This document shows, piece after piece, positions 35,974-44,466 of a stretch of 64,000 nt of DNA. The notes under the pieces are model-generated. The model searched no databases. It was not told where the DNA came from and was given only the letters and a program-made list of their open reading frames with translations. The DNA is from Streptomonospora sp. PA3. GTDB taxonomy: Bacteria; Actinomycetota; Actinomycetes; Streptosporangiales; Streptosporangiaceae. The stretch spans positions 235,184-299,183 of the forward strand of contig NZ_VTZW01000007.1 in NCBI RefSeq assembly GCF_009728995.1, read 5' to 3'. How positions within the stretch are numbered: the first letter of the stretch is position 1; the number at the start of each line of letters is the position of its first letter. The position numbers and the translations under genes were made by a program.

Positions 35974-36983
35974 GCGACATGGACCCGCTGCTGGCGATGG
36001 CGGTCACGGTCGCCATCATCGCGCTGAGCGCCTTCTTCGTGGCGATCGAGTTCGCCCTGGTGGCGGCCCGCCGCTACCGGCTGGAGGAGGCCGCCGAGAG
36101 CAGCCTTTCGGCGCGGGCCGCGCTGAAGAGCTCGCGCGACCTGTCGCTGCTGCTGGCGGGCTCCCAGCTGGGGATCACGCTGTGCACTCTGGCGCTGGGC
36201 GCCGTGACCAAGCCCGCCGTGGAGCACATGCTGCACCCGCTGTTCACGGGGTGGCTGCCCGATGCGGCGGCGACGGTGGTGGCGTTCGTGGTCGCGCTGG
36301 TCGTGGTGACCTTCGTGCACCTGGTCGTGGGCGAGATGGCGCCCAAGTCCTGGGCGATCTCCCACCCCGAGCGCTCGGCGACGCTGCTGGCGCTGCCGAT
36401 GCGCGCGTTCATGTGGCTGACGCGTCCGGCGCTGGTGGTGCTCAACGGAATGGCGAACCGGTCGCTGCACCGGGTGGGCGTGCAGGCGGTCGACGAGGTC
36501 GCCTCCGGGCACGGGCCCGAGGACCTGCGCGAGCTCGTCGACCACTCCGCCAAGACGGGCGCGCTGGAGGAGGACCGGCGCGACCAGCTGGCCACCGCGC
36601 TGGAGGTGAACTCGCGCCCGCTGCGGGAGATCACCACGCCGCGCGAGGAGCTGGCGGCGGTCGAGCCCACGGCCACGCTGGAGGACGTCAAGCGGGTCTC
36701 CCGGGAGTCGGGGCACCTGCGGCTGGTGGTGCGCGAGGGCGCCGAGCCCGTGGGCGTGCTCCATGTGCGCGACGCGCTGACCAGTCCGCCGCAGACCACC
36801 GCCGCCGACCTGATGCGGCCGGTGCTCACCCTGGAGGGCGACACGCCCATCTACGCGGCCCTGGGCATCATGCGCGAGAGCCGCACCCACCTGGCGCTCG
36901 TGGAGGAGCAGGGGCGCCTGGCCGGGCTGGTCACGCTCCAGGACATGCTGGACCGGCTGCTGGTGATCGACTCGGCGGCCTGA
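35970..36983 (+). CDS. CNNM/CBS-pair membrane protein, second paralogue
   Basis: The 337-residue protein repeats the CNNM fold (FFVAIEFALVAARRYRLEEA; SQLGITLCTLALGAVTKPAV; VHLVVGEMAPKSWAISHPE) and a CBS pair (THLALVEEQGRLAGLVTLQD) but lacks the C-terminal CorC_HlyC domain. The start overlaps the first paralogue by 4 nt with GGGAGGTG upstream, so the two are made together and probably work as a heteromer. Paired CNNM genes of unequal length are common in actinomycetes. Confidence 0.88.
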   Translation: MSDMDPLLAMAVTVAIIALSAFFVAIEFALVAARRYRLEEAAESSLSARAALKSSRDLSLLLAGSQLGITLCTLALGAVTKPAVEHMLHPLFTGWLPDAAATVVAFVVALVVVTFVHLVVGEMAPKSWAISHPERSATLLALPMRAFMWLTRPALVVLNGMANRSLHRVGVQAVDEVASGHGPEDLRELVDHSAKTGALEEDRRDQLATALEVNSRPLREITTPREELAAVEPTATLEDVKRVSRESGHLRLVVREGAEPVGVLHVRDALTSPPQTTAADLMRPVLTLEGDTPIYAALGIMRESRTHLALVEEQGRLAGLVTLQDMLDRLLVIDSAA

Positions 36984-36990
36984 CCCGCCG

Positions 36991-37031
36991 GCGCGGCGGC
37001 CGCCCCTTCGAGAAGGAGGCGGCCGCCGCGC
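36991..37031 (+). terminator. Long GC hairpin after the CNNM operon
   Basis: 36991-37004 and 37018-37031 are exact 14-bp complements, extended inward by CCTTC with GAAGG past one bulge. It begins 8 nt after the stop. The remaining DNA to the DMT gene (37032-37288) shows no gene; TACGGT near 37238 could be a -10 box. Confidence 0.7.
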
Positions 37032-37288
37032 TTGTGCGCGGTGCGGAGCCGCCACCGCCCCGCCCTCCTGCCCGCACCGGCGGCCGGGAGCGCCTCGTGG
37101 ATCCGGCCCCGGCGGCGGTGCGGTTTCGCGGGAATGGGCGCGGCGGGCGGGCTGTTCTGCTGTGTCGCGTGCACCGTCGCGCCGGTGGGCGCGGCGGTGC
37201 CGCGGAGGCGGTCGCAGCCGACTCGGGCGGGGCGGCTACGGTTGGCCGCGGAGACGACCGCGACGAAAGAGAATCAGGGGACGGCGAC

Positions 37289-38230
37289 GTGGTGCAGGCA
37301 CGCGGGGCGGACCGGATGTGGGCGGTGGCGCTGGCCGCCGGACTGTGGGGCACGTCGGCGCTGCTGCGCGATCCGCTGGCGCAGGTGCTGCCGGCCTCCA
37401 CCATCGTCTTCTACGAACACGCCGTCATCGTGGCGCTGCTGCTGCCGTGGCTGCTTCCGGCGCTGCGCGCGCTGGCCGGTGCGGGTCCCGCCGTGATCGC
37501 CGCGGTCGCGGTGATCGGCGGCGGGTCCTCGGCGCTGGCGACCACGCTGTTCACCATGGCCTTCACGGTGGGCGACCCGATCACGCCCCAGGTGCTGCAG
37601 AAACTGCAGCCGGTCTTCGCGATCGTGCTGGCGGTGGTGCTGCTGGGCGAGCGGCTGGCGCCGCGCTTCGCGCTGTATGCGCTGCCGGCGCTGGCGGGGG
37701 CGTGGTTCCTGGCCTTTCCCGAGCCCCTGGCGGTGAGCGTGCGCGACGCCCAGGGCGCGGCGCTGGCGGTGGGTGCGGCGCTGCTGTGGGCGGCCGGCAC
37801 CGTGCTGGGCCGACTGGCCGGCGCCCGCCTGGAGTTCATGCACGTCACGGCGCTGCGGTTCGCGATCGGCCTGCCTGTCGCGCTGGTCATCGCCCTGTCC
37901 TCGGGCGCGGCGCTGGCGGTGGGTGCGGCACAGCTGCCGCGGCTGGTGCTGCTGGCGCTGATCCCGGGCCTGCTGGCGCTGACGCTCTACTACTGGGGGC
38001 TGCGCCGCACCGCCGCCAGCCGGGCGACACTGGCCGAACTGGCCTTCCCGCTGGTCTCGGCGGCCGTGGGCGCGGGGCTGCTGGGCGCGGAGCTCGCCTG
38101 GAGCCAGTGGGCGGGCGGCGCCGTCGTGCTGGCCGCGGTCACCGCGATGGCGCTGAGCCGGTCGGGGCCGCGGCCCTCGGGCGTGCGCGTACCCGAGTCG
38201 TCGCCGGCGGCCCGGCCGGCGGTGCGCTGA
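37289..38230 (+). CDS. EamA/DMT-superfamily transporter
   Basis: The 313-residue protein has ten predicted membrane helices in two EamA repeats: MWAVALAAGLWGTSALLRDP with the family's W-G opening, KLQPVFAIVLAVVLLGERLAP ending repeat one, and FPLVSAAVGAGLLGAELAW ending repeat two. DMT proteins export amino acids or other small metabolites. Two adjacent GTG codons (37289, 37292) follow AGGGGACG. A hairpin follows the stop. Confidence 0.87.
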   Translation: MVQARGADRMWAVALAAGLWGTSALLRDPLAQVLPASTIVFYEHAVIVALLLPWLLPALRALAGAGPAVIAAVAVIGGGSSALATTLFTMAFTVGDPITPQVLQKLQPVFAIVLAVVLLGERLAPRFALYALPALAGAWFLAFPEPLAVSVRDAQGAALAVGAALLWAAGTVLGRLAGARLEFMHVTALRFAIGLPVALVIALSSGAALAVGAAQLPRLVLLALIPGLLALTLYYWGLRRTAASRATLAELAFPLVSAAVGAGLLGAELAWSQWAGGAVVLAAVTAMALSRSGPRPSGVRVPESSPAARPAVR

Positions 38231-38238
38231 GGGGGATC

Positions 38239-38266
38239 GGCGCCCGCACACCGCGGCGCGGGCGCC
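38239..38266 (+). terminator. Hairpin after the DMT transporter
   Basis: GGCGCCCGC (38239-38247) and GCGGGCGCC (38258-38266) form a 9-bp stem with a 10-nt loop, 8 nt after the stop. The rest of the 231-nt convergent gap shows nothing recognisable. Confidence 0.6.
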
Positions 38267-38461
38267 GGTTCGGGCGCGGCCGTAGCGGTGACCACGGGCG
38301 ATCGGCGGGCAGGGGCGGCCGGGCCCCGGCGCTGTGGGGGCTCGCCGGCACGGGTCGGGCCGGGTGCGCCGGGTACGGGCCGAGCGGTCGGATTCGGCGC
38401 TGGGCCGCGGGCGGCGGGAGCAGGGCGGTGCGGGCCGCACGCCGCGCCGGCGGCGGTGCGC

Positions 38462-39004
38462 TCAGGCCGCGGCCAGTGACGCCGACAGGGCCGAGATGAA
38501 GCGCTCGCGGGAGCGGGGGTCGCAGTGGGCGGCCTCCAGCACGCGCAGCTCGCGGTCGGCGTCGGGGCCGGCCTCGTGGTCCGCGCCCTCGCCGGCCGCC
38601 ACCCGCATCGAGGAGGCGCCGTCCCAGCCCGGCGTCGAGGGGTAGGTGACGTCGAGGGCGACGCGCTCGCCGGCGATCTCGACGACCAGGTAGCGGTGGA
38701 CGTCCCACAGCCCGTCCTCGGGCACGGCCTGGGCCGCGTCCTCGCCGATGCGCTCGCGGGCGGTGTCGGGTGTGCACAGGTGGACGCGGTGCACCAGGCG
38801 CGGTTTCGTCTCGGGCCAGCCCTGTTCCAGGGCGGCGGCCAGCAGGTCGTGCTTGGTGGTGCAGGTGCCCCGCCACTCTTCGAGGGTGCCGTGGGCGCTG
38901 CGGTCGGCGGGGAGTCCGAAGGGGATGCGGTGGACGGCCTCGACCACCTGGGCGAGGGAGGCGTCAGCGGGAAGGCCGGCCCGCTTGATGAGTGGATCCA
39001 ACAT
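38462..39004 (-). CDS. Hypothetical protein, transglutaminase-like features
   Basis: The 180-residue protein contains GTLEEWRGTCTTKHDLLAAALEQ near residue 40, a Cys preceding a helix as in transglutaminase-like folds, then LVHRVHLCTP and YLVVEIAGERVALDVTYPSTPGWDG, where an aspartate ends a strand. A Cys-His-Asp arrangement is possible but not proven. TACGCT on the minus strand (39017-39012) ends 7 nt before the ATG at 39004, so it is likely leaderless; a further upstream ATG (39067) seems less likely. Confidence 0.6.
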   Translation of the reverse strand: MLDPLIKRAGLPADASLAQVVEAVHRIPFGLPADRSAHGTLEEWRGTCTTKHDLLAAALEQGWPETKPRLVHRVHLCTPDTARERIGEDAAQAVPEDGLWDVHRYLVVEIAGERVALDVTYPSTPGWDGASSMRVAAGEGADHEAGPDADRELRVLEAAHCDPRSRERFISALSASLAAA

Positions 39005-39086
39005 GGCCGCCAGCGTAACGAAGCGGCCCGTGGCGGCGGTAGGCGGCGGTTCGACCACGGTGCGCATCGGACCGCCCGTCGAGCGG

Positions 39087-39120
39087 GTGCGCGCCCGCCC
39101 GCGTCCGGGCGGGCGCGCAC
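39087..39120 (-). terminator. 15-bp perfect hairpin after ohr
   Basis: 39087-39101 and 39106-39120 are exact complements with a CGTC loop, 7 nt beyond the ohr stop. No U-tract. Confidence 0.75.
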
Positions 39121-39127
39121 CGGCGCC

Positions 39128-39550
39128 TCAGCCGTTCTTCGTGGTGAGGGTGACCTCGATGTTGCCGCGGGTGGCACGCGAGTAGGGGCACACCTGGTGG
39201 GCCGCCTCGACCAGCCGCTGCGCCTCCTCCTGGGTCTTGCCCGGGATGGTGACCTCCAGCTCGACGGCCAGCGTCAGGCCGTCGTCGTCGGTGCCCAGGC
39301 TGACCTTGGAGTCGATCGTGGAGCCGTCGACGGAGTCCTGGGATTCGCGGGCGACCTTCTTGAGGGCACCGTGGAAGCAGGCGGCGTAGCCCACGGCGAA
39401 CAGCTGCTCGGGGTTGGTGCCCGGCCCGTCGTCGCCGCCCAGGCCCTTGGGCACGGACAGGTCGACGTTGAGGCGGTCGTCGGAGGTGCGGCCCGTGCCC
39501 TTGCGGCCCTCGCCGGTGACCTCGGCTTCGGCGGTGTACATGACCTTCAT
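39128..39550 (-). CDS. ohr: Organic hydroperoxide resistance protein
   Basis: This OsmC-fold thiol peroxidase reduces organic hydroperoxides using two cysteines. The 140-residue protein has the first catalytic Cys in VGYAACFHGALKKVAR near residue 55 and the second in HQVCPYSRATRGNIEV near 120, the Ohr-specific arrangement. GGAAGACAGCG precedes the ATG. It lies 82 nt after ohrR on the same strand, so the two probably form an oxidant-induced unit. Confidence 0.93.
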   Translation of the reverse strand: MKVMYTAEAEVTGEGRKGTGRTSDDRLNVDLSVPKGLGGDDGPGTNPEQLFAVGYAACFHGALKKVARESQDSVDGSTIDSKVSLGTDDDGLTLAVELEVTIPGKTQEEAQRLVEAAHQVCPYSRATRGNIEVTLTTKNG

Positions 39551-39632
39551 CGCGCTGTCTTCCTTTCGGATGGCGTTTCGTCCGCGGCGCACGTGGCCGC
39601 GGTCGCTGTCCCCGCCGCGCGCCGCCGGCCGC

Positions 39633-40112
39633 TCACCGCCGGCTGCGGAGGTCGTCGGCGGCGGCGGTGGCGGAGTCGGTGATCCGCTCCAGGGTCCGGC
39701 GCAGTTGCGCGGCCTGGGCCGCGGAGACTCCGGTGGCGTCCAGGACCCGGGCGGGAATGCCGGCGGCCTGCTCGCGCAGCGCCGCCCCGGTGCCGGTGAG
39801 GGTGATGCGCACGACGCGCTCGTCGCCGCCGGTGCGGCTGCGGCGCACCAGGCCGCCCGCTTCCAGCCGGCGCAGCAGCGGCGACAGGGTGCCCGAGTCG
39901 AGCCGCAGCCGGGTGCCCAGCTCCTTGACGGTGACCTCGCCGTGCTCCCACAGCACCAGCATGGCCAGGTACTGGGGGTAGGTGAGGCCGAGTTCGCCGA
40001 GCAGCTCGCGGTAGAGGCCGGTCATCGCACGCGATGCGGCATAGACGGCGAAGCACAGCTGGCGGTCCAGGGCGAGCGGATCGGTCTCGGGCGCGGCTGC
40101 CGTGTCGGTCAT
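39633..40112 (-). CDS. ohrR: OhrR, MarR-family organic peroxide sensor
   Basis: The 159-residue regulator has the peroxide-sensing N-terminal cysteine in LDRQLCFAVYAASRAM near residue 20 and the MarR winged helix LTYPQYLAMLVLWEHGEVTVKEL through LDSGTLSPLLRRLEAGGLV. One-Cys OhrR leaves DNA when that Cys is oxidised, derepressing ohr. GGAGGGACC precedes the ATG. A likely operator lies just upstream at 40141-40168. Confidence 0.92.
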   Translation of the reverse strand: MTDTAAAPETDPLALDRQLCFAVYAASRAMTGLYRELLGELGLTYPQYLAMLVLWEHGEVTVKELGTRLRLDSGTLSPLLRRLEAGGLVRRSRTGGDERVVRITLTGTGAALREQAAGIPARVLDATGVSAAQAAQLRRTLERITDSATAAADDLRSRR

Positions 40113-40140
40113 CGCTGGGGGTCCCTCCTCGACAGAGGTC

Positions 40141-40168
40141 AATTTAGCACAACCGGATTGCACGCAAC
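40141..40168. promoter_or_regulatory. Putative OhrR operator/promoter region
   Basis: On the minus strand, TTGCGTGCAA and TTGTGCTAAA lie 5 bp apart in an AT-richer stretch between the two MarR genes. The first has perfect TTGC/GCAA arms. OhrR commonly binds AT-rich dyads in its own promoter. The consensus was not tested. Confidence 0.4.
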
Positions 40169-40178
40169 CGACCCGGCC

Positions 40179-40619
40179 TCACTCGGCCGACTGCGCGCGG
40201 CGCAGCTTGCGGGCGATGTCGCGCAGAGTGCACAGCTCCTCTCCCGACAGCGCCGTGCCCACGTAGCGCTCGATGGCCGCCGCGTGGGCCCGTCCGACAC
40301 GCTGCAGCACCTCGCGGCCGTGATCGGTGAGGCCGACGACGGTGCCGCGCCGGTCGCACGGATCGCCTTCGCGGGTGACCAGTCCGCTTTCGGCCATGCG
40401 CTCGACGAGGCGGCTGATGCTGGGCTGGGTGAGCAGCACGTGCTCGCTGAGGTCGCGCATGCGCGACCCCTTCGGGCAGCGGGACAGGGTGAAGAGCACG
40501 TCGTACTCGCGCATCGTGATGCCCCAGTCGCGGAAGTCGTCCTGGAACCTGCGCATCAGCGCGATCTGGGCGCGGGCGAGCTCCTCCCACGCCTCTTCGG
40601 CGAGCCTGTTCCCGGCCAT
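40179..40619 (-). CDS. MarR-family transcriptional regulator
   Basis: The 146-residue protein has the MarR layout: WGITMREYDVLFTLSRCPKG, recognition helix LLTQPSISRLVERMAESGLV, wing DPCDRRGTVVGLTDHG. It lacks the N-terminal OhrR Cys, so it senses something else. It lies 66 nt upstream of ohrR on the same strand; whether it shares that transcript is unclear. The ATG at 40619 has a weak purine-rich site. Confidence 0.84.
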   Translation of the reverse strand: MAGNRLAEEAWEELARAQIALMRRFQDDFRDWGITMREYDVLFTLSRCPKGSRMRDLSEHVLLTQPSISRLVERMAESGLVTREGDPCDRRGTVVGLTDHGREVLQRVGRAHAAAIERYVGTALSGEELCTLRDIARKLRRAQSAE

Positions 40620-40752
40620 TGCCCGCTTCCCCGCTCCCGTCGGTCCTCTCGCGCGCGCCCGCGGGCCGGCCCCCGCCGGGCCCGGTGCGGGGCGCGCGCC
40701 GTGCACCCATGATTCCACCGACCGCCGACGCGCCCGCGGCGCCGCGGCGGGT

Positions 40753-43137
40753 TCAGATCGCCTTCCAGCGCTGCAGCAGGTGGAAGGCGCCCCATCCGGG
40801 CAGCACCGGGAACCAGAAGGTCAGGATCCGAAACAGCAGCACCGCGGGCAGGCCGACGGCCGCCGGCACCCCGGCGACGGTGGTCAGCCCGCCCAGCAGC
40901 GCGGCCTCGACCGCGCCCAGTCCGCCGGGGGTGGGCGCGGCCGACCCGATCGCGTTGCCCGCGAGGAAGACCACGGCCAGCGCCGCGATGTCGGCGCGCC
41001 CGCCGAACGCGGCGACCGAGAACCCCAGGCACAGCACGAACGCCGCGGTCTGCAGAAGGGTCCCGCCCACGCCCATCGCCAGCCGGCGCGGGTGCTGGAG
41101 CAGGTCCAGCAGCTGGGGCAGCGTGCCCTGGAAGTAGGGGCGCACCCGCTCCAGGACCACGCGGCGCAGGCCGGGGACCAGCAGTACGAGCGCCACGGCC
41201 AGCGACAGGCCCGCGGTGACGGCGATGACCGTGACCGACGGCGAGAAGTCGGCGATGTAGGAGGTGCCGGTGAGGTAGGCGCACACCAGCAGCAGGGGGA
41301 TCTGCAGGATCAGCGCCACCGCCTGGGACAGCCCCACCGCCGAGATCGCCAGTCCGGCCGAGGCGCCCATCCGGGTCACGTAGCGGGAGTTGACGGCGAG
41401 CGTCCCCAGCCCCGCGGGCGCGGCGATGCGCACGAAGGAGCCGGCGTATTGCACCAGGATCGTCGTCCACAGGCTCAGCCGGATGGGCACGAAGCCCATC
41501 AGCGCCATGGCCCCGGCGACCATGCACACCACCGAGGCGGCGAAGGCGGCAGCCGCCCAGCCCAGGTCGGCCTGGGAGATGGTGCTGAAGTCGACGTCGG
41601 CGAGCTGGTAGGCCAGGATCAGCCCGACGGCGGTGGCGGCGACCACGCTGACCACGGTGCGCGGGCGCATCCGCTCCAGCCGCGCCGGGCGGGCCGGCGC
41701 CTCGGGCACCGCTCCGGTGATCTGGGCGCGGATGGCCTTCAGCGTCTCGCGGCGGCTGCGCAGCCTGCTGCGCAGCGCGAAGGGCATGCCCGCCGTCTGC
41801 AGGAACGGCAGCGCCCCGGCGGCGGTGTCGCGCCCCAGCACCCGGATCGCCGACTCCACCGCGCGCTGCTCCCCCACCCGCAGCGCCAGGAGGGTCATCA
41901 GGGCGGCCACGTCCAGCGACGCCTTGATCGGCGAGGCCGCGACGGTCCCGTGGGCCAGCCCGGTGAAGACCACCCGCCCGTTGAGGCGGCGGCCCACGGT
42001 GGAGCCGTTGAGGTTGCCGTGGGTGATGCGGTTGCGGTGCAGCAGGGCCAGTTCGGCGAAGATTTCGTCGAGGGCGTCGTCGGTGAGCTCGGCGGTGTCG
42101 AACGCGTCCAGCGGGCGCACCGGGACGTGCTCGGTGACCAGCGCCACGGTGCCCAGGCCCAGCTCGCCGACGGCCAGCACGCGCGGGCCGGCGGCTCCGG
42201 CGGCGCGCGCGGCGAAGTCCATCAGCGCGGCGTGTTCGAGCCGGCGCTGGGTACCCAGCAGGACCGGGGGCGCCGCGGGACCGCGCAGCATCACCGCGCC
42301 CAGCAGCCGCTTCCACACGCCGCTGTTGTCCTCGGAGCGGAACAGCACCACGTCCAGGCGCCGGTCGACGGTGTCGACGGCGAAGCGCTGGTTGCCCTCG
42401 GCGTCGCCGCCCAGGGGGGTCAGGCCCAGCGGCTCCCAGCCGAAGCGGCGCAGTTCCCGGACCAGGCGCCCCGTGGCCGGAACCGGCCGCGACAGGCCCA
42501 CGGCGTAGGCGGCCACCGATGCGCAGGTCCATCCGGCCAGCACGGTCAGCACCAGCGACAGGGCCGTGGTGACGCCCGCCAGCAGCACCGCGGCGGAGGT
42601 CAGGGCGATGCCGCCCCACATCGCCGCGCGCACGCGGGGCAGGTGGCCCAGCGGCAGCGCGCGCAGGTAGGCGATTCCGGCGGCGATGTAGGCGTGCAGC
42701 GGGGAGGTGAACAGGCTCTGGGACTCCGGCGCCATCAGCACCTCGGGCAGGCCCGAGGGGGTGAGCGCCTGCACGGTGGCGTTGGCCGCGCCGGTCAGCC
42801 CGTAGCCGAAGGCGCCCGCCGCGAGCGCGCGCACGATCTGGCGGAACTCGCGCCGCAGCAGCCGCTCCACCGCGGTGGCGCCGATCAGCACGATGACCGT
42901 CAGGTTGGCGATGCCGGCGATCAGCGCCAGCATCGAGGGGGGCAGCAGGGTGCGCAGTTCGGCCGGGTAGGGGGACTGCTGGCCGTCGGTGGTGAGTCGG
43001 ACGACCACCAGTACGGCGGCGATGACCAGCACTCCGGCCGCCGCCACCAGCAGATCCACGGGCCTGCGCGCGGTTGGGCCCAGTTCCGGCAGGCGCTCTC
43101 CTGCGCCGCGGTCCGGGCCGAATCCTCCAGATGTCAC
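40753..43137 (-). CDS. Flippase-like (LPG synthase TM) membrane protein with kinase-like insert
   Basis: The 794-residue protein has three parts. Residues about 20-200 hold several membrane helices. Residues about 205-430 form a soluble domain resembling a protein/aminoglycoside kinase fold: a Gly-rich start, LVTEHVPVRPLDAF, then HRNRITHGNLNGSTVG where a kinase has HGDL-x-x-x-N, and VVFTGLAHGT. Asn for the catalytic Asp suggests a pseudokinase. Residues about 470-790 are the AglD/MprF-like UPF0104 domain (FVRIAAPAGLGTLAVNSRYV; AAPTPGGLGAVEAALLGGL). Such proteins act on lipid or polyprenol substrates in the membrane. The start (GTG 43137) is tentative. Confidence 0.78.
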   Translation of the reverse strand: MTSGGFGPDRGAGERLPELGPTARRPVDLLVAAAGVLVIAAVLVVVRLTTDGQQSPYPAELRTLLPPSMLALIAGIANLTVIVLIGATAVERLLRREFRQIVRALAAGAFGYGLTGAANATVQALTPSGLPEVLMAPESQSLFTSPLHAYIAAGIAYLRALPLGHLPRVRAAMWGGIALTSAAVLLAGVTTALSLVLTVLAGWTCASVAAYAVGLSRPVPATGRLVRELRRFGWEPLGLTPLGGDAEGNQRFAVDTVDRRLDVVLFRSEDNSGVWKRLLGAVMLRGPAAPPVLLGTQRRLEHAALMDFAARAAGAAGPRVLAVGELGLGTVALVTEHVPVRPLDAFDTAELTDDALDEIFAELALLHRNRITHGNLNGSTVGRRLNGRVVFTGLAHGTVAASPIKASLDVAALMTLLALRVGEQRAVESAIRVLGRDTAAGALPFLQTAGMPFALRSRLRSRRETLKAIRAQITGAVPEAPARPARLERMRPRTVVSVVAATAVGLILAYQLADVDFSTISQADLGWAAAAFAASVVCMVAGAMALMGFVPIRLSLWTTILVQYAGSFVRIAAPAGLGTLAVNSRYVTRMGASAGLAISAVGLSQAVALILQIPLLLVCAYLTGTSYIADFSPSVTVIAVTAGLSLAVALVLLVPGLRRVVLERVRPYFQGTLPQLLDLLQHPRRLAMGVGGTLLQTAAFVLCLGFSVAAFGGRADIAALAVVFLAGNAIGSAAPTPGGLGAVEAALLGGLTTVAGVPAAVGLPAVLLFRILTFWFPVLPGWGAFHLLQRWKAI

Positions 43138-43313
43138 GGTTCCAGACTGCCCGAATCCGGGCACTTCCCGCGTCAGCCGCCGCGGCGGCGTGTTCGCGGC
43201 GGTCGTGCAGGCCCGCCCGGCACGGCCGCGGGTGACCGGCGCCACACCTCAGCGTTACCGGGCCGTCACCGGTGGTCGATCCGGTGAAACGCGCGGCGGG
43301 CACGGTGGTGGGC

Positions 43314-44186
43314 ATGAGCCGGACGCGATCGGACACGCATACGCGAAGCAGGGCCGAGACCGCACAGGGCGGGCCCGCCCCGCGGGGCTTCCTCGGCCAG
43401 GAGATGGTGGAGGTGGGCGGCCTGCTGCTGGCGGCGGGCGCCGCGCACCTGCTGGTGCTGTCGCTGGGCCACAGCGACCACGGCGGCGTGCTGCTGGTGG
43501 CGACGGGAGCGGCGCTGCTGGGGATCTCCATGCTGCACCGGTGGCGCGCCCACCGCGCCGCCCGGCCGGTGGGGGCGGGTGCGGCGGGGACCCTGCGCCG
43601 CGCGCCGCACGCGGCCGGGGCGGAGGCCTCGGACCGGCTGTGGCGGGTGCGGGTGGCCGTCGACGACGTCCCCGGCGGCCTCGCCGCCCTCACCGCGCAG
43701 ATGGCGCAGCGGGGCGTGGACATCCGGCTGCTGCAGATCCACCCCGCCGGCGACGAGGCGGTCGACGACCTCTATGTGGCCGCACCGGCCGGCGTGGGCG
43801 CCGACGTGCTGCGGGATGCGGCGGCCCGCGCGGGCGGGCGCCGGCCCGTGGTCGAGCCCGCCGACGTCCGCGACCTCACCGACACGGCCGCGCGGACCCT
43901 GTCGCTGGTGGCGGGGCTCGTCGGCGGGGACGCGGACCTGGCGGCGGTGCTGGCGGCGGTCGCGGGCACCGGCGATGTCGAACACCGCTCCGCTCCCCCG
44001 CGGGATCTGGAGGAGGAGGACCTGCGGCGGACGGTGATGTGCCTGCCGGCACCCGAGGGCGGTGTGCTGGTACTGCGCCGGCGCGTCGCCTTCACCCCGG
44101 TGGAGTTCGCCCGGTGCCGGGCGGTCGTGCACACCGCCGCCGGGCTGCAGGCGCGCCTGCGCCGGGAACGGGTCGGCGAGCACTGA
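43314..44186 (+). CDS. Two-helix membrane protein with ACT-like domain
   Basis: The 290-residue protein has two membrane helices near 35-75 (VEVGGLLLAAGAAHLLVL; GGVLLVATGAALLGISML). A soluble part begins WRVRVAVDDVPGGLAALTAQMAQRGVDIRLLQIH (about 113-146), which reads as an ACT ligand-binding domain. A second alpha/beta region follows. ACT domains usually sense amino acids, so membrane-anchored sensing is a possibility. It is divergent from the flippase-like gene. A GTG at 43272 could give 14 more residues. Confidence 0.6.
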   Translation: MSRTRSDTHTRSRAETAQGGPAPRGFLGQEMVEVGGLLLAAGAAHLLVLSLGHSDHGGVLLVATGAALLGISMLHRWRAHRAARPVGAGAAGTLRRAPHAAGAEASDRLWRVRVAVDDVPGGLAALTAQMAQRGVDIRLLQIHPAGDEAVDDLYVAAPAGVGADVLRDAAARAGGRRPVVEPADVRDLTDTAARTLSLVAGLVGGDADLAAVLAAVAGTGDVEHRSAPPRDLEEEDLRRTVMCLPAPEGGVLVLRRRVAFTPVEFARCRAVVHTAAGLQARLRRERVGEH

Positions 44187-44195
44187 GCGGCGGCG

Positions 44196-44225
44196 GTTCG
44201 CGGGCGGGCGCACCCGCCCGCGAAC
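44196..44225 (+). terminator. 13-bp perfect hairpin after the ACT-like gene
   Basis: 44196-44208 and 44213-44225 are exact complements with a CGCA loop, starting 10 nt after the stop. The rest of the 280-nt gap to the aldehyde dehydrogenase shows no gene. Confidence 0.72.
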
Positions 44226-44466
44226 GTCCCGCGCCCGCCGCGGCCCGGTTCTCGGCGGTGCGGATCGCGGGTGTTGTCCCAGGCCCGTTCCGGGTAGCGG
44301 GCCACCAGCCCGCCGCCGGGACACGGGGCCGCCGGCCTTCCACCCCGGTGGACGGGATGCGGATTGCCACAGGCGGGCCGCGCCACCCGCGGCACCGCCG
44401 GCGAGACCCGGTCGGCGCGGCACCCGGACCTCCTGCCGCGTCGGCCGCCTCACCGCGCCCGGGCGC

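Noticed and set aside
34582..36983. Haemolysin pair
   Set aside because: HlyC-type names come from old annotation. The DUF21/CNNM membrane domain plus CBS pair points to divalent-metal homeostasis, with no sign of a toxin.
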